A stretch of DNA of 64,000 nt from the NCBI RefSeq assembly GCF_036898095.1, contig NC_090746.1, positions 103,211,116 through 103,275,115 of the forward strand. Direction: 5' to 3'. The stretch comes from Palaemon carinicauda. Lineage: Eukaryota; Arthropoda; Malacostraca; Decapoda; Palaemonidae. A program made the translations under genes and the position numbers. Shown here piece by piece: positions 11,890 to 19,345 of the stretch. Within the stretch, counting starts at the first letter, position 1, and every line of letters begins with the position of its first letter. The notes under the pieces are model-generated. The model was not told where the DNA came from and ran no database searches. It was given only the letters and a program-made list of their open reading frames with translations.

Positions 11890-12112
11890 TAGGTGACTAA
11901 AGGTAAAGGTGACTGGTTTCAGTTCCTATTCCATCAGAATAGATACTCACCAGAACGTCAGCCGGGCAAGCCCAATCCCCCACCGTGGTGCCCTACCACA
12001 GCAGTAGCCTCCCCAGTAAACCGCTTAAACTTACGGTCCTGGACGGGGATCGATCTCTTGCCATGAGAAATGCTAGGCAAACATGTTACCACTGTACTAG
12101 CCAGGAGGCTAG
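11890..12112 (-). mobile_element. tRNA-derived SINE-like element
   Basis: Read on the minus strand it begins GCCTCCTGGCTAGTACAGTG (box A-like, ending TGGTA) and about 35 bp later has AGAGATCGATCCCCG (box B-like). Together these give a tRNA-like head of about 75 bp. The body follows (CACCACGGTGGGGGATTGGG) and the element ends in CACCTTTACCTTTAGTCACC. Box A and box B are the internal RNA polymerase III promoter of SINEs. The tRNA species of origin cannot be named with confidence. Confidence 0.65.
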
Positions 12113-12419
12113 TAGAAATGGGTAAAAATATGAAGTTTTTTTTTTTGGTAAATTTTTAGTTTCAGCCAAATTTGGAAAAATGCAATAAAAATATATTTGT
12201 TGCATCAGAAATAGTGTGGTTTCAATGAATTTAACGTTTATTTTGACTGCAAACCAACCGATTTAGAGATTTACTATGTATACCCTAGTTCATCCCACCA
12301 ATTATGGGGGACACCCTTTGGGAACCGGGGTTTTGGGTGGGGGAAGGGGGGGGAGGGTGTTGGGGCATTGAATGATATTTGCAATAAATGAATAATTAAT
12401 GTTCCAGCACCCCTCCCCC

Positions 12420-12830
12420 ATACCCCTAACTAGGCCTACCGGGGGGAGGGGGGTAGGGCCCCCCCGCGACCCCCCCTTAAAGCCACAGTAATTTTCAGGG
12501 CACCACAGAACCTAACAAACCCACCTAACCTAACCTAACCTAGGGGCCCTGTACCCCTACCGGGGGGGGGCTTCGCCCCCCCTGCAACCCCCCCTTATGG
12601 CCAAAGTAATTTTCAAGGCACCACAGAACCTAACAAACCCACCTAACCTAACCTAGGGGCCCTGTACCCCTACCGGGGGGGGCCCCCCTGCGACCCCCCC
12701 TTAAGGCCACAGTAATTTTTAGGGCACCACAGAACCTAACAAACCCACCTAACCTAACCTAGGGGCCCTGTACCCCTACCGGGGGGGGGCTTCGCCCCCC
12801 CTGCGACCCCCCCTTTAACCAGGGGTAAAT
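12420..12830 (-). repeat. G-rich 114-bp minisatellite in copy A
   Basis: About four units. Each contains a G7/C7 block, the segment GTAGGGGTACAGGGCCCCTA, two to four TTAGG repeats, GTGGGTTTGTTAGGTTCTGT and GAAAATTACT (minus-strand reading). The G/C block is split by GCGAAGC in two of the units. It lies downstream of the ORF, beyond its splice donor. Confidence 0.9.
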
Positions 12831-12865
12831 TTGAATATATATATTTTGTTAAATCACTTCTTACC

Positions 12866-13153
12866 TTAAACGGAAGATGACGATGAAGATGTGGAAGGTT
12901 GTGGTTGACCCTCTTCTGAATCATCAAGTACTGGAATACGTTCAGATTTGGTACAATACCACACATGTCTATCCTCACGAAAATGTAAAGGCGAATCACA
13001 TTTACCACACTGGACACTTAAAGGTAATACGGAATGCTCCCTTAGAAAACGATTCACTACTTCAGGAGTTCCATTATAATTCCCATGAAATCGGCCGATC
13101 ACATCAAAATAGGAATAACGACATATTTCACACAACCGTACCGGAGGATCCAT
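12866..13153 (-). CDS. Zinc-ribbon protein of TIR element, copy A (95 aa)
   Basis: The frame runs from an ATG at 13153 (MDPPVRLCEIC) to a TAA at 12866. Cysteines lie at C8-x2-C11, C49-x2-C52 and C67 (CGKCDSPLHFREDRHVWYC), and the C-terminus is an acidic and serine-rich tail (STSSSSSSV). The order of a helical segment VVNRFLREHSVLPL followed by a CxxC, a charged turn and WYC resembles the N-terminal DNA-binding zinc ribbon of ISXO2/IS1595 and Merlin transposases. That is family knowledge applied by eye. An in-frame upstream ATG at 13237 exists in this copy only. In copy B a 1-bp loss puts that upstream start out of frame, so I choose the inner start. The stop overlaps a consensus splice donor (TTTAAG/GTAAG). 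The DDE domain is missing. The 95 residues are identical to copy B. Confidence 0.6.
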   Translation of the reverse strand: MDPPVRLCEICRYSYFDVIGRFHGNYNGTPEVVNRFLREHSVLPLSVQCGKCDSPLHFREDRHVWYCTKSERIPVLDDSEEGQPQPSTSSSSSSV

Positions 13154-13685
13154 GACAGTTAGGTGACGTGTGATGAAAATATAGAAACCGGAACTTTTGA
13201 AAACCGAAAACAAACGACAATCACGGGTTTCTCCCATAATGAAATAGGGAAAAAAACAAAATACTATCGTTTACAATGTTATATTGCACGAAAAACAGAT
13301 CCTTGAAACAAGACTGAGAGACCAATGAATCGTCCAATAATAACCCTTGAAAAGAACCCAGTAGTATTTAGATTGGAGGAGCGACATTAGTGGGAGGAGC
13401 AAATGCGCATTCAAGTAAATATTGTCACATTACGCAATGGGGCGGAGCCAAGTAAGATGAAAACAGACATACAAACGAACAAGAGCTAGGTCCCGTGGCA
13501 GCCTAAAGGTATACAAAACACTTAGAAATAAAATGCAGACCTACATTAACTGAAATAATTATCTCTGTAAGTAGACATCAGCGTCAATAATGTATTGAGA
13601 GAAAGTTTTTTGTTATCACGTGCTTTACTAGGAAAATATATTAATATAATACATTTCCCAATTTGGTTGAATCTAAAACTTTACC

Positions 13686-13912
13686 AAATTGGATAATAGA
13701 ATGGTTTTCTGGCATATTTTCGCGTATTTTGAAAGAATTTGACGATGATTTTTCTGCGAAATCCATAGATTGTGGAGTTGAGGCAGTTGATACCTAACTC
13801 CACAACGATGGATTTGCACCGATAATCTTCATCATATTTGTTCAAAACACATGAAAATACACCAGAAAAACCATTCTGTTATCCATTTGAAATTATTGGC
13901 AACTTATGCAAA

Positions 13913-13988
<76 letters not shown>

Positions 13989-14204
13989 ACTTTTCCCCAC
14001 TCAAAATCCCAGGTTCCCACATGTCTGTGGGGGAAGGGAGAGGGGTACAAGGAGAGAACAGTTTATTTGCGACAGAAATAAATGTGAAATTTGTTGAAAG
14101 CACATTAGTTACTGTAGAAAAACTGATTTTTCTAATAGAAAATTTTGTCCCGAACGGAGCTATAATTTTACCAAAAGAAGCGTTTGATCTATCAATAGTT
14201 GAAG
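13686..14204. other. 519-bp spacer between the inverted TIR elements
   Basis: The first part (13686-13892) is itself an imperfect inverted repeat: AATAGAATGGTTTTCTGG at about 13693 pairs with CCAGAAAAACCATTCTGTTA at about 13862. Its centre is GTGGAGTTGAGG...CCTAACTCCAC at about 13773-13804. A (TA)n run follows (13917-13984). The last part (13985-14204) is open in one plus frame ending SIVEG, with no recognised motif. It resembles a small foldback element plus captured sequence. Confidence 0.7.
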
Positions 14205-14439
14205 GGTAAAGTTTTGGATTCAACCAAATTGGGAAATGTATTATATTAATATATTTTCCTAGTAAAGCACGTGATAACAAAACACTTCTTCTCAATACAT
14301 TATTGTCGCTAATGCATACTTACAGAGAAAAAAAATATTTCAGGAATTGAAGGTCTTGACTTTTTCTAAGTTTAGTGTATATCTTTCCATGGGCACGCAA
14401 GGTAGCTCTTGTTAGTTTGTATATCTGTTTTCATCTTAC

Positions 14440-14660
14440 TTGGCTCCTCCCCATTGCGCAATGTGACAATATTTGCTTGAATGCGCATTTGCTCCTCCCA
14501 CTAATGTCGCTCCTCCAATCTAAATACTACTGGGTTCTTTTCAAGGGTTATTATTGGACGATTCATTGGTCTCTCAGTCTTGTTTCAAGGATCTGTTTTT
14601 CGTGCAATATAACATTGTAAACGATAGTATTTTGTTTTTTTCCCTATTTCATTATGGGAG
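14440..14660 (+). promoter_or_regulatory. Promoter-like region of copy B
   Basis: Upstream of the ORF lie a perfect palindromic ATTGCGCAAT (14453-14462; a C/EBP-type site in animals), CTCCTCCCAC and CTCCTCCAATC blocks with a CCAAT box, and two inverted CCAAT boxes (ATTGG) near 14553 and 14563. Copy A has ATTACGCAAT at the equivalent place, so that site is mutated there. The arrangement parallels CCAAT boxes in the related element at 18540-18600. Function is inferred only from motif clustering. Confidence 0.4.
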
Positions 14661-14736
14661 AAACCCGTGATTGTCGTTTGTTTTCGGTTTTCAAAAGTTC
14701 CGGTTTTATATTTTCATCACACGTCACCTAACTGTC

Positions 14737-15024
14737 ATGGATCCTCCGGTACGGTTGTGTGAAATATGTCGTTATTCCTATTTTGATGTGATCGGCCGAT
14801 TTCATGGGAATTATAATGGAACTCCTGAAGTAGTGAATCGTTTTCTAAGGGAGCATTCCGTATTACCTTTAAGTGTCCAGTGTGGTAAATGTGATTCGCC
14901 TTTACATTTTCGTGAGGATAGACATGTGTGGTATTGTACCAAATCTGAACGTATTCCAGTACTTGATGATTCAGAAGAGGGTCAACCACAACCTTCCACA
15001 TCTTCATCGTCATCTTCCGTTTAA
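14737..15024 (+). CDS. Zinc-ribbon protein of TIR element, copy B (95 aa)
   Basis: ATG at 14737 in TGTCATGGATCC, stop TAA at 15022-15024. The product is identical residue for residue to copy A: a CEIC knuckle at 8-11, CGKC at 49-52, a final cysteine at 67, and a polar tail with DDSEEGQPQPSTSSSSSSV. The role is probably DNA binding, by analogy with the N-terminal part of Merlin/ISXO2 transposases. That is an inference, and no catalytic DDE triad is encoded in the element. The upstream ATG at 14655 is in another frame here because of a 1-bp deletion relative to copy A. The stop codon lies within TTTAAGGTAAG, so a splice donor follows immediately. The complete identity of A and B implies a recent duplication, or gene conversion between arms. 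Confidence 0.6.
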   Translation: MDPPVRLCEICRYSYFDVIGRFHGNYNGTPEVVNRFLREHSVLPLSVQCGKCDSPLHFREDRHVWYCTKSERIPVLDDSEEGQPQPSTSSSSSSV

Positions 15025-15074
15025 GGTAAGAAGTGATTTAACAAAATATATATATTCAAATTTACCCCTGGTTA

Positions 15075-15600
15075 AAGGGGGGGTCGCAGGGGGGGCGAAG
15101 CCCCCCCCGGTAGGGGTACAGGGCCCCTAGGTTAGGTTAGGTGGGTTTGTTAGGTTCTGTGGTGCCCTGAAAATTACTGTGGCCATAAGGGGGGGTCGCA
15201 GGGGGGGCGAAGCCCCCCCCCGGTAGGGGTACAGGGCCCCTAGGTTAGGTTAGGTGGGTTTGTTAGGTTCTGTGGTGCCCTGAAAATTACTGTGGCCTTA
15301 AGGGGGGGTCGCAGGGGGGGCGAAGCCCCCCCCCCCGGTAGGGGTACAGGGCCCCTAGGTTAGGTTAGGTGGGTTTTTTAGGTTCTGTGGTGCCTTGAAA
15401 ATTACTTTGGCCATAAGGGGGGGTCACAGGGGGGGCGAAGCCCCCCCCCGGTAGGGGTACAGGGCCCCTAGGTTAGGTTAGGTTAGGTGGGTTTGTTAGG
15501 TTCTGTGGTGCCCTGAAAATTACTGTGGCTTTAAGGGGGGGTCGCTGGGGGGGCCCTACCCCCCTCCCCCCGGTAGGCCTAGTTAGGGGTATGGGGGAGG
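15075..15600 (+). repeat. G-rich 114-bp minisatellite in copy B (4.5 units)
   Basis: Unit starts are spaced 112-115 bp (cgaag cores at about 15096, 15208, 15321, 15436). Each core is a G7-8/C7-8 hairpin with GCGAAGC at its tip. Each unit also carries GGTTAGGTTAGGTGGG. The last, fifth unit lacks the GAAGC tip and reads GGGGGGGCCCTACCCCCC. Confidence 0.93.
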
Positions 15601-15865
15601 GGTGCTGGAACATTAATTATTCATTTATTGCAAATATCATTCAATGCCCCAACACCCTCCCCCCCCTTCCCCCACCCAAAACCCCGGTTCCCAAAGGGTG
15701 TCCCCCATAATTGGTGGGATGAACTAGGGTATACATAGTAAATCTCTAAATCGGTTGGTTTGCAGTCAAAATAAACGTTAAATTCATTGAAACCACACTA
15801 TTTCTGATGCAACAAATATATTTTTATTGCATTTTTCCAAATTTGGCTGAAACTAAAAATTTACC

Positions 15866-17393
15866 TTTTTTTTTTTGCTAATACCCGATTGGACTGTGTA
15901 AAGTGTGCCACATTTTTTTCAAATCGTAATTCTGGTAGCTTGTATGATTGTGTCGCCCAATTACCCTCAGAGGTTTCATTATAGAATAGTGCAATATTAG
16001 TTAGGAATGTGAAACTTGCATGATTGAATAGATTTTTGCAAATACGCTATTTTGAATCCCATATACTACTAACGGAAGCCTCCATTAACGAAGCTACAGA
16101 TTTTAATGAAAAAATGCATTTTTTGCTGCTTTTGCCAGCACATACAGGAGCCTCCTTCCATCCGGCAATTCTGAAAGCATTTGACTAGTGGTGCTTATGT
16201 TGAAAGTTATTGTTCGAAAAGAATAAAGGGCCTAACGTTTTATATTTTAAACCTATTTATTTGTTTTCAATATTGGAATATGATATAGTTATAGCTCTTA
16301 TTGTATTTATCTTATTAATATAAAGGTAGGGTAAGAATGTGTTTATATTTAGTCTGATAATTGGAAATGAAAGGCAATTTCATGTTCGAACAGAGGCATT
16401 AGCGCGAAGCTACACCACGCCCCTTTGTTAAATGTGTATTCACGAGGCTAACACACAGCGAAGCATGTTCCGTTTGCCAGAACATAGGAGTAATGAGCTA
16501 AATGTTTAATCGAGAGCGAAACGAGGATACGGCAGAGCAAAAATCAGCAAATTTATCATATTTGGGTAAGGAGGTATTTGTAGGATGATCAATGCTATGA
16601 ATGACTACTTAGAAAATAAGATGGAAAAATCCCGTTTTCTATGCATCCGGAAGTCTTGGCAAACAAAAGATCCAGTGTGTTTATAATGCGCATTTGTCAT
16701 TACTGTAACTTTTTTTTCATTATGACTTTTTATGACGACTGATGGCAACAAAGTTTTAAAAAGTTAATTCAAATATCAATACAATTAGACTAGTACACTG
16801 TATATTTTAAGGTGTTTCGAACATAATTAATGACGATACCTTGTGCAAAGCCATAGCATTTCACTTATGGTCGTCAATCCTCCGGGATCATTATCAAAAA
16901 CGCTCAAAACACCAAAAAAATACTTTTAAAACCAGTCTTATTTTTAACTAACCATTTATTGCACTGTTGTATAATTTTACCGTCTCCCGTTGGTTCCTTA
17001 GAAAAAAAAAAAGAATAGTCATGTAATCTTGTAAATAGGCCTGAACCACCAAGTAAGTCTTAAGTATGCATCACAACTCCCACATTTTGGAAGACCCGCA
17101 TGAGAAATTGGAATTTTAAGTTAGGGTTGTGCACACATTGAATGCAAAGCCCCAATGAGGAACGGGAGATGGTCCATGAATTTTTAGATATCTTTTACAT
17201 CAACATTCATTGCTAATTATGTAATATTGCAAAAACTAAATCGATCTAGTATATGAGTACTTCGAGAATAATGGGGGGGGTGGGGGGGTAGTTTATAGCG
17301 CTACGGCCGAGCGTCCTAATTTGCTTATTATCGCTCCGACTGTTATCTTGTATAGAATAAAAACGTTTGGAAATGGTCTACGGATCTTAAATA
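15866..17393. other. AT-rich DNA, no gene
   Basis: Begins with an 11-T run that matches the opposite flank of the inverted pair. No reading frame or known element is recognised. A short G-run region occurs at 17274-17290. Confidence 0.5.
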
Positions 17394-17620
17394 TGTTGTG
17401 TAAGGGGGGGGGGGTTGGGGGGGGGGGGCACAGCCCCCTTGGGTAAGGACACGACTTTTAGCATAGGTTAGGTGGGTTTTTTAAGTTAGCTTCTCCCGTC
17501 GTATTCATAGGTAAGGAAACTGTTGTGTAAGGGGGGGGGGCGAAGCCCTCCTGGGTAAGGATACGGCTTTTAGCATAGGTTAGGTGGGTTTTTTAAGTTA
17601 GCTTCTCCCGCCAAAAGCGT
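17394..17620 (+). repeat. Two-unit G-rich repeat related to the TIR-element minisatellites
   Basis: Two units of about 127 bp start TGTTGTGTAAGGGGG at 17394 and 17521. Each has a G-run, GGGTAAGGA, CTTTTAGCATAGGTTAGGTG and AGTTAGCTTCTCCCG. The second unit has GGGGGCGAAGCCCTCC, the same hairpin tip as in copies A and B. The first has GGGGGCACAGCCCCC. No TIRs are seen around it. Confidence 0.8.
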
Positions 17621-18283
17621 TTTCAGAACAACGGCCACAGTTCAGAATATTCCCGTTTTCTACGGGATCTGGCCGTCACCCTACAAAGGCTCCAATAGGG
17701 GTTGTCTTAATGTAGGCACCAGAGCCTGACCTGGCATGTCTGAACTCCTCTTCCATCTAGTGACATCTAAGAAAATACAAGTTGAATCAAGTTCGATGGG
17801 TCCATCCTGATGTGAACTTCCATAAACTACTGTACAACATATACATCTAAAAACATGGTCTAGACGTAAAGTTTAAGACAACCCTTTCAAAGCATTATTG
17901 CCTATTATATAAAGAACAATGGGACTGCCTCATATGTTTAAACACGATTTACTGTCTTTGCCTACCTTCTCATGTGTCTAAATTACAGAAATATATACTA
18001 ATCTTAACCTAACCTAGGATGCAGGATCATTGCCTAGCCAGACTAAGACACGCCACACCCACCTAATGTAACTTAGTGATGTAGATAGAATCAAATTATG
18101 AGGATGTATCCAAACATGACATACAATGTTGTAGATTGAATCAAATTAAGGATGTAGGCTATATCCTAACTTAACTTACTGCGTGATACAAAGACTATAT
18201 CCTAACTTAACTTACTGTGTGATACAAAGTCCTGCTTAAAACAAGAACAATTATTAAATTTTTTCCTGTACAATACAAAGCTT
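17621..18283. other. AT-rich DNA with a 36-bp tandem duplication
   Basis: At about 18169-18235 the segment CTATATCCTAACTTAACTTA is duplicated with GTGATACAAAG. Otherwise no gene or element is recognised. Confidence 0.5.
18276..18283. repeat. Target-site duplication, left (CAAAGCTT)
   Basis: Identical 8-mer at 19614-19621 beyond the right TIR. Confidence 0.85.
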
Positions 18284-18539
18284 GGAAAATTTACAGTTTC
18301 ATCCATTATGGGAAATCTATTATAATAATATATTTCCCGAGTAAAGCAAGTCTTTTGTAGTATTTCTGTAAAATATTATCTGTCGCAAATGCCTAGTTCT
18401 TTATATATCGACGATCAAACTCACGCTACTCCCAGATTTTTTCTAAGTCTGTTGTTATTGTTGACTGTCTTGTATTTGCTTAAATGAGCCCTGTAACCTC
18501 TATAATCCGCAGACAAACTAGTCCACCATAAAGTCTTAC

Positions 18540-18605
18540 ACGTTTGGCCAATCACAGCGCCTATCCACTATGACGTCATACATGTTTGGCCAATCACAGC
18601 GCGAC
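18540..18605 (+). promoter_or_regulatory. CCAAT - CRE - CCAAT cluster in copy C
   Basis: TTTGGCCAATCACAGCGC occurs twice (CCAAT at 18548-18552 and 18590-18594). The palindromic CRE TGACGTCA lies between them at 18571-18578. The cluster ends 55 bp before the ATG of the ORF at 18660. CCAAT boxes are bound by NF-Y and the CRE by CREB/ATF proteins in animals. A promoter role is inferred from spacing and repetition. Confidence 0.55.
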
Positions 18606-18659
18606 AATACAACAGCGCCACAATACATCTTTCCCATGCATTTCATTTCGTTCTTAGAA

Positions 18660-18896
18660 ATGGAGGCAGTAACAAGCACGTCATCTCATGTTGCACAAGA
18701 AGTTGAAATTCCATCTTCTTGTCCTGACTGTTTCCTAACTTGCAATGAATTTGTTGTAAGTTATTCGGGGATTATTGAAAACCTAGTGGATTTGTGCCGG
18801 AGAGACAATTTGATTTTACAAAATCAAAATTGGCCTGCATGTCAAGGAACTTTCCCAACGGCTTCACGTTTTCCTCAAAGCAGCAACACATCTTGA
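18660..18896 (+). CDS. Diverged zinc-ribbon-like ORF of copy C (78 aa)
   Basis: ATG at 18660 and stop TGA at 18894-18896. The product has a CPDC knuckle at residues 21-24, then a segment SYSGIIENLVDLCRRDNLIL that lines up with NGTPEVVNRFLREHSVLPL of copies A and B. A single cysteine (PAC, residue 61) lies where copies A and B have CGKC. The tail is polar (FPQSSNTS). The second CxxC and the last cysteine of the ribbon are not visible, so this copy may be degenerate. Seventeen bases past the stop lies AGTTTAAG/GTAAG, the same splice-donor box as in copy B, although the proteins have diverged strongly. It probably derives from exon 1 of a Merlin-type transposase; a captured host exon is the alternative. 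Confidence 0.45.
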   Translation: MEAVTSTSSHVAQEVEIPSSCPDCFLTCNEFVVSYSGIIENLVDLCRRDNLILQNQNWPACQGTFPTASRFPQSSNTS

Positions 18897-19017
18897 TGAA
18901 CCAACAGTTTAAGGTAAGCTTCATTAATTTATAGAGTATATTATAATGGTGATAGTATAACGATGTATGCAGCAGTACCATCACTTTGTATTTGGGTTGA
19001 TGGATGTGTTAGGTAGT

Positions 19018-19345
19018 GGCTGTAAGGGGGGTGGCCTCGCAGGGGTAGGCCTAGGTAGGGGTACAGGGCCCTAGGTTAGGTGGTTGTATTAGGTTCGTTA
19101 GTGTCCCAAAATTCACTGTGGCCTTAAGGGGGGATCGCAGGGGGGCGGACGCCCCCCCCCCCCCCCCCGGTAGGCCTATGTAGGGGTACAGGGCCCCTAG
19201 GTAGGGGTACAGAGCCCCTAGGCTAGGTTAGGTGGGTTTATTAGGTTCAGTAGTGCCCTGAAAATCACTGTGGCCTTAAGGGGGGGTCGCAGGGGGAGGC
19301 GGAGGCCCCCCCCCCCCCGGTAGGGCTAGATAGGGGTATAGGGGG
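19018..19345 (+). repeat. G-rich minisatellite of copy C
   Basis: About two and a half diverged units with GGCCTTAAGGGGGG, C-runs of 9-15, GTAGGGGTACAGGGCCCCTA and GGTTAGGTGGGTTTATTAGG. The hairpin tip reads GGCGGACGCC or GGCGGAGGCC instead of GCGAAGC. Confidence 0.85.

Larger units (their letters stand above)
12147..13685 (-). mobile_element. Merlin-like TIR element, left arm (copy A)
   Basis: The element begins GGTAAATTTTTAGTTTCAGC and ends with the reverse complement of GGTAAAGTTTTAGATTCAAC, giving imperfect TIRs of about 30 bp. Inside, read on the minus strand, are a promoter-like region, a 95-residue zinc-ribbon ORF (12866-13153), a splice-donor box and four G-rich minisatellite units. 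It is a near copy of 14205-15865 in inverted orientation, one minisatellite unit shorter. Its outer end abuts a run of 11 T. The Merlin assignment rests on the related copy at 18284-19613, which has an 8-bp target duplication, and on the ORF resembling the N-terminal zinc ribbon of ISXO2/IS1595-type transposases. No DDE catalytic domain is present, so the element is non-autonomous. Confidence 0.7.
14205..15865 (+). mobile_element. Merlin-like TIR element, right arm (copy B)
   Basis: Begins GGTAAAGTTTTGGATTCAAC and ends with the reverse complement of GGTAAATTTTTAGTTTCAGC. Order: left TIR, a promoter-like region (14440-14660), the zinc-ribbon ORF (14737-15024), a splice donor at 15025/15026, the G-rich minisatellite (15075-15600), then a conserved 260-bp right end. 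Its outer end is followed by 11 T, the same as the outer flank of copy A. The inner ends of A and B do not match each other's flanks. This suggests that A, spacer and B together inserted as one unit, although a poly-T target duplication is weak evidence. Confidence 0.7.

Noticed and set aside
12520..12545. True telomere
   Set aside because: Only three or four TTAGG units inside a GC-rich minisatellite within a transposon; not a telomere array.
12754..13017. ORF running into the G-rich minisatellite (also 14873-15130)
   Set aside because: A shifted frame of the zinc-ribbon ORF whose end is minisatellite translation (GGVAGGAKPPP).
12877..13155. Antisense ORF over the zinc-ribbon ORF (also 14735-15013 minus)
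   Set aside because: Exact complement of the sense ORF. The sense frame has the cysteine pattern and splice-donor context, so it is preferred.
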